Positions 39,518 to 48,656 of a DNA stretch of 55,978 nt are shown here, one piece after another (position 1 is the stretch's first letter; every line of letters begins with the position of its first letter). Source of the stretch: Terriglobales bacterium (GTDB lineage Bacteria; Acidobacteriota; Terriglobia; Terriglobales; Acidobacteriaceae); the NCBI GenBank assembly GCA_015655195.1, contig JAATFM010000076.1:1-55978 (forward strand), read 5' to 3'. The position numbers and the translations under genes are program-made. Under the pieces are notes generated by a model. It made no database searches. It was not told the DNA's origin and saw nothing but the letters and a program-made list of their open reading frames with translations.

Positions 39518-42500
39518 TTAGAACTTCAGGCTCAGCGACATCTGAATCTGCCGCGGGCTGCCGATGGTGTGCGACACGATGCCAAGGTTGGCGGGGCAGT
39601 AGTAGAGGCCGCCGGCGCCGGGCTGCGGGTTGTAGGTGGCTCCGTTGGTGGTACTGCAACCTGTAGGCAAAACATTCGAGCCCGGCGGCACATAGGACGG
39701 GAAGTTGTTGTAGTTCTCGTTCTGCGAGACCTCGTTGCCTGGAATGTCGAAGCTGGTGGTATTGGTCAGGTTGTAGACATCGAAAGTGTACTTGATGTCG
39801 AAGCGGTCCTTGATATTGATGGTCTTGGCGAGCGAAGCGTCGGCGCGCTTCTGGAAGGACTGGCGGAAGATGTTGCGCTGCCCGGAGGTGAAGCCGGTTT
39901 CGTAGGGGTCGGAGGTGGGAATTGCGCCGTTCAGGCCGCCGGCCGGAAGCAGCGGAAGCGTGAAGCAGGCGGGATCGAGCGCGGTGAAGCCGTTGATGGG
40001 ATAGAAACCGCCAGAATGGCCGGTTTTGGCGCTCTTCGGCGTACATCCCGAGGCCAGCGGCACGATTGGGTTGGTGATGCCGTCGAAGGTGGAGTAGTAG
40101 ATGCTGCCGATGGCGCCGGAGTAGTCGATGACGCTATACGGCTGGCCGCTCTGGAGGACGGTGAGACCGGTCAGTTGCCAGCCGTCTACGAGTTTGCCGA
40201 GGAGCGAGCGCTTGGGCGCGGTATCGGGAACGGTAAAGATGTAGTTGAAGTTGAGCACATGGGGGCGGTCGAAGTCCGAGAGGCCGTAGCCGGAGCGGAG
40301 ATTGAGCGCGTTGCTGCCGTTGTAGAAGAGGCCCAGGCCGCTCTGTTCGTCGGTGGAGTGGGAGTACGTGTAGGAAGCGCCGATCTGGAAGCCTTTGCTC
40401 ATGCGCTTTTCGATATGCGCCTGCAGGGCGTTGTAAGCGCCGATACCGGCGGCGACGTACTTGATGGATTCGGCCGCGTAGCCGATGTAGGGAACGCGGA
40501 GGTCGACGTTGCCACCTTCCTCATTTGCCTGATATGCCGGGCCATTCGGAGTGCCGTCCAACGTGGCGCCGAGCACCGTGTAGCCGTAGCTATATGTCTG
40601 TGCATAGGGTCCGCCCGCCAGCGTTGGATTGGTGGCGGAAGCGATATTGGCCTGGTTCATGGGCACTGGAATAACTTGATGGCGGCTGAGATTGCCGATG
40701 TAGCCGAGCTCGACGGCGAGGTCGGCGCGTGGCTGCCACTGAATGTCGAGCGTGTAGTTGATGGTGTAAGGCAGCTTGTTTGCGCGGTCGTAGACGCCGA
40801 GCGAAATGGGCTGGCCGTTGTTGATGATGCCCGCAGTGCCTGACGGATACAGGTTGTAATTCGCGATGCTGTAGGCATTGGGGAGATAGCTGCTGAGATC
40901 CGAGGCCTTCGGGTTGCTCGGCGCTGCGACTGCTACCGTTCCGTAAGGATTGGTCAGATTACCGTCCGCGCCGGCAGGAGTGGAGACCGGAACCGGGTAA
41001 TCGTAATACGTTCCAGTGGAGGCGAGGCTGTTTGCAATGCCGCCGCCACCGCAGGTGGGGATGTAGTAGTTGTAGAGCGACTGCTGTGTGCCGGTGGGGC
41101 AGGTCGAGGCATTGACGAAGGGAAGCTGCTGGTTGACGCCGAAGGGCCCGCCGGTGACGGTGCCGACGGCGTAGCCGGGCGAGAAGTAGCTGAAGAGTTC
41201 GCCGCGGTCATAGTAGAAGCCGGTTCCTGCGCGAACGACGACCTTGTTGTGAAAGAGCGCCGGTTGCCAGGCGGCTCCGATGCGGGGCCCGAAACCCCAC
41301 TGCCGGCCGGTGAGGGTCGTATTGCTCACGCCCTTGGTGCCGTTGGCGTTGTTGCCGGCAATAATCAGGCCGGGATTGAGGATCGTGTCGGAGGAAACGC
41401 AGTAGGAGTAGGCGTTTGGATCGCTGGAATCCTGCGAGCAGCCATAAGGATTCTTGCCCGCGTCGAAGTTGAAGATGCGGCCGTATTTTTCGGTCAGGCC
41501 GCCATCCCAGTCGTAGCGCAGGCCCGCGGTGATCGAGAGCGTGGGCATGACCTGGAACTTGTCCTGGACGAACATGCCGAGCTGATTGGCGCGGTAGTAG
41601 CGGCTGGCGTCGCCCTGCAGAAAAGAGGTGACGTAGAAGCTCGTTGCGCCGCTGCCCGGCGTGACGAAGCCCTGCGAGAAGGCGCTGAAGTCGTCGGAGG
41701 CGATGGTGCCCGCGTTGGTGCGCTTGTCGATGGTGTTGAGCTGGGTGTAGGTGTAGTTGGCGCCGAAGCTGAGCGTGTGTTTGCCCAGCATCCAGATGGC
41801 GTTGCCGGATGGCGCGATGCGGTTCTGGTAGACGCCGGTATTGGCCGACTGGCCTTCGGCGTTGGGGCCGATGTTGAGAATGCCGGTGCTGGGAACATCG
41901 TGATCGTAGGCCGCGTTGCCGAGCACGTTGACGATGGAGACGCCGGGGAAGTAGCCGGAGCCGAACATGTTGATGGACGGCGTGCCGTAGGGGGTGGACG
42001 GCATGTTGTTCGGGCCCCAGGGCTGCTCGTTCGTGGCCCAGTTTTTCTCGCGGATGAAGCCCAGCGTCTGCGTGGTGCTGAGGTTGGGCTTGATGAGATA
42101 GCTGTTGATGATGGAGAAGACCTGCGCGCCGGAGTCGAGGTGTTCGGTGAAGCCGGGAACGCTCGAAAAAGCATAGGGTGCAAGCGTGGGATCGTGCTGG
42201 TAGTAGTACTTGAGCGCGAGCGTGTCTTTGTTGCTGGCGTTCCAGTCGAGATCGGCCACGGCGAGATCGGCTTTGAAGCGGCCGGTGCCGGGAAGAAAGG
42301 CATTGTAGCCAAGGTTCGGGCCGAGAGCGGTTGCGGGGACTGAGTCGTCGGGGATGAGGTACTTGCCGGGTTCGCCGGCAGCGGCGGGTAGATTGAAGAG
42401 CTGTACGGCAAGAGGATTGATCGTCTGAGGGCTGAAGGAGCCGTCGCTGCTCAGAGGATTTTCGCCGCCGAACTGGGCGTTATTGATGTCGGCAAGGCAG

Positions 42501-43657
42501 CCTGCGTCGCGGGTGGTGCAGCCGCTCAGGCCCGAGGGCACGTCGAGGAAGCCGTCGCCGATCTCCTGGTCGGAGACCGAAAGATGCTGATAGGAGAGGA
42601 AGCCGAAGAGCTTGTCCTTGATGATGGGCCCGCCGATGGTGCCGCCGAGGATGGTGCGATGCAGGAGCGGGTCCTTGTAGGCTGCGGGAACGTCGGCGTC
42701 CTGCTTGAAGAAGAAGGGCGCGGCGTTGATCCAATTGGTGCCGCGGCGGCCGTAAACGCTGCCGTGATACTTGTTGGTGCCGGAGGCGGTGTTGATGTCG
42801 ATGTGCGCGCCGGAGGTGGAGCCCTGCGTGGCATCGTACATGGAGGCGTTGACCTTGACTTCTTCGAGGCTCTCCGGTGCCGGCGTGGGAATGGCATTGC
42901 CTATGGAGAGATAGACCGAGGCGACCGACTGAATGACGCCGCCGCCGCCGCCGCCCGTTGAGCCGGTGCTGTTGATGACGCGGGCCGAGCTGACCTGGCT
43001 GGTGCTCTTGCCGTTGAAGAGGTTGGTCGCGTCCACGCCGTTGAGCGAGAAGCTGTTCGAGGTGTCGCGTTGGCCATTGGCCCAGATGGGCGCGTTGCCG
43101 AGGCCGCTGTTGGCGCCCGAGCCGCCGGGCAGCTCGGCGTTCACTCCCGGAGAAAGTATGGCCGCACCGGTAAAGCTGCCGGTGGGCAGCGGAATCGCCT
43201 GGATCTGCGAGCTGTCGAGGACATAGCCGACGGTGGTATCGACGGCGTTCATCAGGGGCGAGGCATCGACTTCGATGGTTTCGCCCTTGGCTGCGCCCAC
43301 CTTGAGTTGCGCACTGAGCGAGTCGGTACGATCGGCCTGCACCACGATGTGCGGCGTCTTCTGCACGTCAAAGCCGTCTGCCGTGAAGGTGACGGTATAG
43401 ATGCCGATGGGCAGGTTGACGAGGCTGTACACGCCGGTGGAGTTGGTCTTGACGGTTCGCGTGAGCGAGGTCTGTTCTTCCACTACCGTGACCGTTGCGT
43501 TGGGAATCACCCCGCCGGTGGCGTCGGTTACTTCGCCGGTGATGCCGCCGAGCGTCTGCTGCGCCAGTGCAAACGTGCTCGCCAGCGCGACAGCCGCTAT
43601 AAGGACAAGCAGCCGGGGAAGCAGGGAACAAGCAAATCGGATATATCTCAAAGTCAA
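39518..43657 (-). CDS. TonB-dependent receptor with carboxypeptidase-regulatory domain
   Basis: An outer-membrane receptor of 1379 residues in the Oar-like TonB receptor group common in Acidobacteriota. There is a signal peptide (about 1-33, ending ALAQQ), then a carboxypeptidase-regulatory-like domain (about 35-120; GGITGEVTDATGGVIPNATV and GVYSLVNLPIGIYTVTFTADGFD), a plug region (about 130-290) and a long barrel ending QIQMSLSLKF with the terminal Phe needed for barrel insertion. The start is a TTG, at 43657 or 43651; GAGG sits better for the latter. Its site between two nitrogen-catabolism operons hints at purine or ureide uptake, which is inference. Confidence 0.93.
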   Translation of the reverse strand: MTLRYIRFACSLLPRLLVLIAAVALASTFALAQQTLGGITGEVTDATGGVIPNATVTVVEEQTSLTRTVKTNSTGVYSLVNLPIGIYTVTFTADGFDVQKTPHIVVQADRTDSLSAQLKVGAAKGETIEVDASPLMNAVDTTVGYVLDSSQIQAIPLPTGSFTGAAILSPGVNAELPGGSGANSGLGNAPIWANGQRDTSNSFSLNGVDATNLFNGKSTSQVSSARVINSTGSTGGGGGGVIQSVASVYLSIGNAIPTPAPESLEEVKVNASMYDATQGSTSGAHIDINTASGTNKYHGSVYGRRGTNWINAAPFFFKQDADVPAAYKDPLLHRTILGGTIGGPIIKDKLFGFLSYQHLSVSDQEIGDGFLDVPSGLSGCTTRDAGCLADINNAQFGGENPLSSDGSFSPQTINPLAVQLFNLPAAAGEPGKYLIPDDSVPATALGPNLGYNAFLPGTGRFKADLAVADLDWNASNKDTLALKYYYQHDPTLAPYAFSSVPGFTEHLDSGAQVFSIINSYLIKPNLSTTQTLGFIREKNWATNEQPWGPNNMPSTPYGTPSINMFGSGYFPGVSIVNVLGNAAYDHDVPSTGILNIGPNAEGQSANTGVYQNRIAPSGNAIWMLGKHTLSFGANYTYTQLNTIDKRTNAGTIASDDFSAFSQGFVTPGSGATSFYVTSFLQGDASRYYRANQLGMFVQDKFQVMPTLSITAGLRYDWDGGLTEKYGRIFNFDAGKNPYGCSQDSSDPNAYSYCVSSDTILNPGLIIAGNNANGTKGVSNTTLTGRQWGFGPRIGAAWQPALFHNKVVVRAGTGFYYDRGELFSYFSPGYAVGTVTGGPFGVNQQLPFVNASTCPTGTQQSLYNYYIPTCGGGGIANSLASTGTYYDYPVPVSTPAGADGNLTNPYGTVAVAAPSNPKASDLSSYLPNAYSIANYNLYPSGTAGIINNGQPISLGVYDRANKLPYTINYTLDIQWQPRADLAVELGYIGNLSRHQVIPVPMNQANIASATNPTLAGGPYAQTYSYGYTVLGATLDGTPNGPAYQANEEGGNVDLRVPYIGYAAESIKYVAAGIGAYNALQAHIEKRMSKGFQIGASYTYSHSTDEQSGLGLFYNGSNALNLRSGYGLSDFDRPHVLNFNYIFTVPDTAPKRSLLGKLVDGWQLTGLTVLQSGQPYSVIDYSGAIGSIYYSTFDGITNPIVPLASGCTPKSAKTGHSGGFYPINGFTALDPACFTLPLLPAGGLNGAIPTSDPYETGFTSGQRNIFRQSFQKRADASLAKTINIKDRFDIKYTFDVYNLTNTTSFDIPGNEVSQNENYNNFPSYVPPGSNVLPTGCSTTNGATYNPQPGAGGLYYCPANLGIVSHTIGSPRQIQMSLSLKF

Positions 43658-43903
43658 GGCCTCGGAATAGAAATTGCCTCAGGTCCCGGCTAAGCTGCCG
43701 GAAACTCTTGAGGGAATGCGTCTTTTAGTGGTGCGTCGCTCAAAAAAGAGAAGGCAAAGCTGTCGCGAGTGGCTCGCTTGTTTTTAGTCTCTCAGCTTGA
43801 CCACGGAATAAAGATAGGATACCGGCAATGCTATAAATTTCAATCGAAATTATCCGTGTGTTACAGCTTTCGCGCGGGTTTTATGGTTCATTTATGCGCT
43901 TCT

Positions 43904-44284
43904 TTATGGCAATAAAGAAACATGCGCAGCCACAATGCGCCAGCCTTCCGGCATTCGCACCCAGGTCTGGCTCTGGCGTCCCCGCACTAGGTTAGGCCCC
44001 GTGCCGCGCTCGAATTCCAGCGTGATGCTTGCGAAGTCGCGGCTGAAGGAGACGATCTCAAGCCGTTTCACTATGCGGGCCAGATTGGCTGCGGGACGCG
44101 ACTTGCGGAAGTCTTCGATTTCTTTACGTCCATAAAGATTTTCCGTCGCGCCGAAGCGCATCACCTGCGGCCCGCTCCAGAACATTGCGAGCAGCTTTTC
44201 CACATCATTGGTGACAAGCGCCCGCTCGTACTCGGGATAGAGTGCTTCCAGCTCGGCGATCGTTTCCGGGTCGTTGATGGTCAT
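43904..44284 (-). CDS. DUF3225 protein, HpxZ/AtzH-like
   Basis: A 126-residue protein of the SnoaL-like fold in the DUF3225 family. Its known members are HpxZ of oxalurate breakdown and AtzH, the small subunit of 1-carboxybiuret hydrolase. Visible blocks are DVEKLLAMFWSGPQVMRFG, ENLYGRKEIEDFRKSRPA, FERGTGPNLVRGRQSQTWVR and the closing EGWRIVAAHVSLLP. Known relatives work with amidase-signature enzymes (AtzE, HpxX). Here the coupled enzyme is an acetamidase/formamidase-family protein, with a 4-base ATGA overlap. A role as accessory subunit is inference from AtzEH. Confidence 0.85.
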   Translation of the reverse strand: MTINDPETIAELEALYPEYERALVTNDVEKLLAMFWSGPQVMRFGATENLYGRKEIEDFRKSRPAANLARIVKRLEIVSFSRDFASITLEFERGTGPNLVRGRQSQTWVRMPEGWRIVAAHVSLLP

Positions 44285-45228
44285 GGAATCGCGAATAGCT
44301 CCCGTACGGGCAGGATTTGTTTGCTGATGGCGGCGCTGACGGTGTGTACTGGCTCGTTCACGACTTGACTGAGCCGCAGGTGCATGGCAACGCTGCACAG
44401 AATGTAGGCGTGAATCTCGCGGAAGCCCCAGCGCGAGACGAGCAGATCGACCATGCGGCTGGTAGCGGCGCGGGCGGCGGCGGCGAGATCGGTTCCGGTT
44501 TCGACGACAATCCATGCGTCGGCGGTGGCGTCGGGCGCGGCCTTCGTGCTGGCTTCGATGATCGGCCCGGCCAGCGGCTGATTTTTGTGCAGGCGGAAGC
44601 GCAGCGTTGCGTCCAGCGGGCACTCGATGCCGTTGATGCAGACTTCGCCGTCGCCCTGCGCGGCGTGGCCGTCGCCGCAACTGAAGAGCGCGCCGGCATT
44701 GTAGACCGGCAGGTAGAGCGTGGAGCCGGCGCAGAGCTCGCGGACATCGAGATTGCCGCCGAAAGGCCCCGGTGGACGCGTGCGAAAGCTGCCGTCTTCG
44801 GCGCGGGCCACTCCCATGACTCCTAGAAACGGGCGCACAGGAACGACTGCCGGCGCGAGCGATGCGGTATGCTCACCGTCCAGCGTCCAGTGGAAGAGAT
44901 ACGGTTCGCGGAAGCGGTCCTTGAGAAAGCCGAGGCCCTCGATGACGCTCGACCAGCCCCAGCCGCTATGCCGCGTGGAGAGAACATCGATTTGAAGCGC
45001 GTCGCCCGGCTCGGCGCCTTCGACCCAGATGGGGCCGGTGAGCGCATGAATCCGCGTGCGGTCGATGGAGAGATATTCGGCGACGGTCATGCCGGGGCGC
45101 ACCTGTCCGCCGCTCGCATCCACGCACTCGATCTGCACCTCATCGCCGGACTCGATGCGCAGGCGTGGCGCGAGGCTGCGGTCCCAGACAGAGTGTGTTG
45201 GCGCGGCGCTGAGTGTGTGCTCGCTCAT
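44281..45228 (-). CDS. Acetamidase/formamidase family protein
   Basis: A 315-residue FmdA/AmdA-family amidase that hydrolyses small amides such as formamide to ammonia and acid. Family markers are IHALTGPIWVEGAEPGDALQ, VVPVRPFLGVMGVA, PPGPFGGNLDVRELCAGSTL and the central GDGHAAQGDGEVCINGIEC. The C-terminal part holds WGFREIHAYILCSVAMHLRLSQ VVN-like sequence. The start follows RidA after 10 bases, and its stop overlaps the DUF3225 gene. The amide it uses is not known; oxamate, a carbamoyl compound, or formamide from ring cleavage are candidates. Confidence 0.9.
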   Translation of the reverse strand: MSEHTLSAAPTHSVWDRSLAPRLRIESGDEVQIECVDASGGQVRPGMTVAEYLSIDRTRIHALTGPIWVEGAEPGDALQIDVLSTRHSGWGWSSVIEGLGFLKDRFREPYLFHWTLDGEHTASLAPAVVPVRPFLGVMGVARAEDGSFRTRPPGPFGGNLDVRELCAGSTLYLPVYNAGALFSCGDGHAAQGDGEVCINGIECPLDATLRFRLHKNQPLAGPIIEASTKAAPDATADAWIVVETGTDLAAAARAATSRMVDLLVSRWGFREIHAYILCSVAMHLRLSQVVNEPVHTVSAAISKQILPVRELFAIP

Positions 45229-45238
45229 AGCTCTCTTG

Positions 45239-45709
45239 CTACTCCTTTACTCGTACCATCATTTGCAATTCCACAAGAGCGTTGCGCGGCAGAGCGCTGA
45301 CTCCCACGGCGGCGCGAACATGGCGGCCGGCCTCGCCAAAGACGGCGACGAGAAGATCGGAAGCGCCATTGATAACGGCGGGAGAATCGGGAAAGCCGGC
45401 CGGCGCGTTGACATAGCCGTTGACGGTGAGAACCTCGGCGATGGCGTCGAGCGTGCCAAGCTCGCGTTTCAGCACTGCCAACTGCGTGAGAGCGCATGCG
45501 CGAGCGGCGGCGTAGCCCTCGTTGATGGTGCGGTCCGCGCCCGCCTGACCGGTAATGATGCCATCCGCGCCGGTGGAAATAACGCCGGAGAGATAGACCA
45601 CGCCGCCGACGCGCTTGGCGGAAACGTAGTTGCCTCCCGGATCTGGCAGCGCGGGCAGTGCGAGACCGAGCGCTTGAAGTTTTTCTTCTGCCTGCGAAAC
45701 AGTTGTCAT
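45239..45709 (-). CDS. RidA-family protein (enamine/imine deaminase-like)
   Basis: A 156-residue member of the YjgF/YER057c/UK114 family, of which RidA hydrolyses reactive enamines and imines. Motifs VVYLSGVIST, EVLTVNGYVNAPAGFPDSPAV and RAAVGVSALPRNALVELQMMV are the core of the trimeric chorismate mutase-like fold. The usual RidA Arg is not clearly placed, since the family's RAAVGxxxLP block is of the second subgroup (YjgH-like). Gene order RidA, formamidase, DUF3225 suggests handling of reactive nitrogen intermediates from ureide or pyrimidine breakdown, as RutC does in pyrimidine catabolism. Confidence 0.9.
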   Translation of the reverse strand: MTTVSQAEEKLQALGLALPALPDPGGNYVSAKRVGGVVYLSGVISTGADGIITGQAGADRTINEGYAAARACALTQLAVLKRELGTLDAIAEVLTVNGYVNAPAGFPDSPAVINGASDLLVAVFGEAGRHVRAAVGVSALPRNALVELQMMVRVKE

Positions 45710-45781
45710 TCTGTTTGAGACTTTATCAGGTGGCGAGGAATCGTTATTGGGTTTTTATGCGGTTGCAGGGTAGCATGAACC

Positions 45782-46672
45782 ATGCGTTTGTTTCTCGCAC
45801 TTTTTCTGGTGCTGTTTCTGCCAGCGGCGCAGCAGGCTCCCCGCCTCGTGATTCCGCTTCACACGGAGCGCTCGTCGCCCGGCGACCTTGAGATCGGGGG
45901 CGAGCTTGCCGGCATTCCCTTCGGATCGACGCGCTTTCTTCGCTATGACGAGCTTCTCCAATTTCCGCAGCAGACGATTACCGTGACCGACGACAATTTT
46001 CATACGCCGACCGAGATCAGCGGCATTGCCTTGTCGGATCTTGCGAAGGTGCTGGGCGAGCACGCGAACATGATTGTCGCCATCTGCTACGACAGCTATC
46101 GCAGCAACTATTCGCCGGAATATCTGGAGGCGCACGGTCCGATCCTGGTGCTGCGCATCAACGGGCAGACGCGCGAGCACTGGCCTACTGCGCCGAATGG
46201 CGATCAGCTTACTCCTTATGTCATCGCGCATCCGCATTTCATACCGAGATTCAAGGTGCTGGCGCACAACGACGAAGAGCAGATTCCTTATGGCGTGACG
46301 CGGCTGGAATTCCGCAATGGGGATCACATCTATGCGCCGATTTTGCCGGCTAAGAAGTGGCGCAGCGACGAGCAGGTATGGAACGGCTACCTCATCGCCC
46401 GCGAGGATTGCTTTCGATGCCATAACTCTGGCGGAGAGGGCGGCACGATGGGCGGGCGCTCGTGGCAGTTGCTTGGGCAGGATGCGGTGAAGAACCCGCA
46501 GCGCTTCCGCACCATCATTCACAGCCCGGAGACGCTGCGGCCGGGAGCCAGAATGCCCGCCGAGGCGGCCTACGATGCTGCAACGCTCGATGCGCTTGTG
46601 GCATACTTTCGTACATTCGCGCCCGACAAGCCAATCCCGGATCCTGGCGTAAAGGAACCTGCCAAGCCATGA
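45782..46672 (+). CDS. Exported cytochrome c with molybdopterin-oxidoreductase-like N-terminus
   Basis: A 296-residue secreted protein. It has a short N-terminal signal (MRLFLALFLVLFLPAAQQ), then a region resembling the oxidoreductase molybdopterin-binding fold (about 30-190), with VAICYDSYRSNYSPEYLEA in which Cys102 lies at a place where such enzymes hold the Mo ligand, and a C-terminal c-type haem domain with CFRCH (residues 210-214) and a likely Met ligand in PGARMP. The overlap with the DUF2165 gene is 4 bases. It could pass electrons to a periplasmic partner; the electron donor is unknown. Confidence 0.8.
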   Translation: MRLFLALFLVLFLPAAQQAPRLVIPLHTERSSPGDLEIGGELAGIPFGSTRFLRYDELLQFPQQTITVTDDNFHTPTEISGIALSDLAKVLGEHANMIVAICYDSYRSNYSPEYLEAHGPILVLRINGQTREHWPTAPNGDQLTPYVIAHPHFIPRFKVLAHNDEEQIPYGVTRLEFRNGDHIYAPILPAKKWRSDEQVWNGYLIAREDCFRCHNSGGEGGTMGGRSWQLLGQDAVKNPQRFRTIIHSPETLRPGARMPAEAAYDAATLDALVAYFRTFAPDKPIPDPGVKEPAKP

Positions 46673-47166
46673 CTGCGCGCATTGCAAAACTGCTGCTGCT
46701 CTGCGGCATCGCGTTCCTTTACACGCTGGTGGTTTTCAATAACCTCACCGATTTCGATTCCAACTTCCAGTTCGTGCGCCATGTGCTGATGATGGATTCG
46801 ACCTTGCCCGGCAATCACGGCATGTGGCGTGCGCTTGCGCTGCCTGCTGAGCATCTTGTCTTCTACTACTCGATCATCGGCTGGGAGATTCTGACGATGG
46901 CGCTGCTGTGGCTGGGAGCGTGGCGGCTTTTTCGCGCCCTCGGCAAGCCGGCGGCGGAGTTTCATCGCGCCAAGCGCCTTGCGATTGCGGGGTTCACGCT
47001 CTCGCTGCTCATGTGGCTTGTGGCGTTTCTCACCGTTGGGGCGGAGTGGTTTCTCATGTGGCAGTCGCGCACATGGAACGGGCAGGAGGCGGCGTTTCGG
47101 ATGTTTGCCGTGGTTGGTATTGTCTTTCTTCTGCTGATTCAGCCGGAAGTGGAAGGGCAGGCGTAA
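46669..47166 (+). CDS. DUF2165 family membrane protein
   Basis: A 165-residue inner-membrane protein of the small DUF2165 family, with four to five helices (LLLLCGIAFLYTLVVFNNL, LVFYYSIIGWEILTMALLWL, LAIAGFTLSLLMWLVAFLTV, AAFRMFAVVGIVFLLLI). The conserved NNLTDFDSNFQFVRHVLMMD follows the first helix. Overlap of ATGA with the cytochrome c gene shows coupling, so it probably anchors or serves that cytochrome. No function is established for the family. It ends 2 bases before the stop of the convergent permease gene. Confidence 0.88.
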   Translation: MTARIAKLLLLCGIAFLYTLVVFNNLTDFDSNFQFVRHVLMMDSTLPGNHGMWRALALPAEHLVFYYSIIGWEILTMALLWLGAWRLFRALGKPAAEFHRAKRLAIAGFTLSLLMWLVAFLTVGAEWFLMWQSRTWNGQEAAFRMFAVVGIVFLLLIQPEVEGQA

Positions 47167-47168
47167 AG

Positions 47169-48581
47169 TTACGCTGGTTTTGCAGCCGTAGTCTTCCGTC
47201 CAAGAAAATACGCCAGCAGGCCCAGCACGATGTACGCAAGATAGATTTCCGGAATCAGGCGTCCGTGTACCGCGTCGCTCGCCGATTGCAGATCGAAGAC
47301 GGCAATCAGAATCATTACCAGCACCGTCACAACGCTCACCGCCGCCAGGATTCGGGAGTGCTGCCCGGCTGCGCGCCGTGCAAAGGGCAGTGCCAGAGCC
47401 ATCAGCGCATACGCCGTGAGAAAGCCGAAGACCGAAAGCGAGCCGGCGAGGTCATACATATCGAGTGCGCTGACTGAGCGCACAGTCATTACTGCCGTTC
47501 CGGCAAACATGAGAACGATAGCGAGCACAACCGCCGCCGCAGGAGTTCCATGCCGCTTACTGGTCCGCTCCAAGAGGCGCGGCATCAGCCGCTCGTGCGC
47601 CATCTTCATCAGCAGGCGCGAGGCCGCCGTGGTGCAGGCCAGCACGCAGGCAAACATGCTGACGAATGCAAAGATGTCCGTTGCCACGCCGAGCGGCGCG
47701 ACTCCGGCAGTGGCCGCGAGCAGATGCAGCGGGCTTGCGGTCTCGTCCGCATTGCCGCCCATGATGCGAAAGCCCAGTACCTCGGAGTATGAGCAGAGAA
47801 TGAAAAACGTGCCGATGAGCAGTGCGCAGAGCAGCACAGCTCTTGGAATTGTGTGGAGCGGATTGCGCGCCTCCGCGCCGAGTGAAGTGGCGCTCTCAAA
47901 ACCCACGAAGCTGAAAATCGCCAGCACCAGCGAGGGGCCGAGCGCAGAGAAGTTCATAGCTTTGAGATTGAGCTGATCTTTTAGCTGCGCCAGGTCAAGC
48001 CGCAGCCCGAAGTGTACTACCAGCGCCGCAAGCACCACGAGGATCAGCGCAACGCTCGCGGCCTCGATCCACAGCATCACTTCGGCGGAGAGCTTTACAT
48101 CGCGCCATGCCACGTAGGCCGCGGCGGCGCAGACCACGGCTAGCGCCGCGAGCGATGGCACCGTCCAGTGCAGAAATTGCTGCGCCAGTGCATTGGCAAA
48201 ATAAAGCGCGCCCGCGGCCACCGACGCGCCTGTCGCGAGATAAGCGAGCAGCAGCGCCCACGCCGACACCGCGGCAAAGACTGGCGGCAGCGAGCTTGCC
48301 GTATAGGTGTAGAGCGAACCGGGTGAGGCCGAGATGCGCGCAAACCGGCTCACACAAAATCCAACCAGCAAAATGGCGCAGGTGGCAAGCAGGTAGACAA
48401 ACCATGTCGCGTTCCCGGCGAGCGCAAAGACAATCGGAATGGTGAGCGTTGCGGAGGCCGTGGGCGCAACCGCGGAGACAGACTGCGCCAGCGTTTCGGC
48501 AGGCCCGAGAACGCCCGTGTGCAGGCCGTAGTTCGTTGCCGGATGCTCCGGGTACACTTCCGCGCTTGTCTGATCCGTCAC
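47169..48581 (-). CDS. APC-superfamily permease, end of purine operon
   Basis: A 470-residue transporter with about twelve helices of the amino acid-polyamine-organocation superfamily. The first helix region is VSAVAPTASATLTIPIVFAL, followed by a FARISASPGSLYTYTA-like loop. FSFVGFESATSLGAEARNP in helix 6 to 7 is the family landmark. The N-terminus lacks a signal. The last gene of the leftward purine operon, it follows uricase after 75 bases. APC members carry amino acids, and some carry nucleobases or ureides, so allantoin or a purine is possible but unproven. Confidence 0.88.
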   Translation of the reverse strand: MTDQTSAEVYPEHPATNYGLHTGVLGPAETLAQSVSAVAPTASATLTIPIVFALAGNATWFVYLLATCAILLVGFCVSRFARISASPGSLYTYTASSLPPVFAAVSAWALLLAYLATGASVAAGALYFANALAQQFLHWTVPSLAALAVVCAAAAYVAWRDVKLSAEVMLWIEAASVALILVVLAALVVHFGLRLDLAQLKDQLNLKAMNFSALGPSLVLAIFSFVGFESATSLGAEARNPLHTIPRAVLLCALLIGTFFILCSYSEVLGFRIMGGNADETASPLHLLAATAGVAPLGVATDIFAFVSMFACVLACTTAASRLLMKMAHERLMPRLLERTSKRHGTPAAAVVLAIVLMFAGTAVMTVRSVSALDMYDLAGSLSVFGFLTAYALMALALPFARRAAGQHSRILAAVSVVTVLVMILIAVFDLQSASDAVHGRLIPEIYLAYIVLGLLAYFLGRKTTAAKPA

Positions 48582-48656
48582 TGATCGTCCCTTGTATTTC
48601 GAGTTAAGATTTTTGAATTTCGCTGCTCAAATGATTTTGCCGGCCTCGAATAGTTT

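Noticed and set aside
39479..42343. Long plus-strand frames opposite the TonB receptor gene
   Set aside because: Val/Gly/Ala-rich shadow translations of a real receptor gene with signal peptide and barrel; no ribosome site or family.
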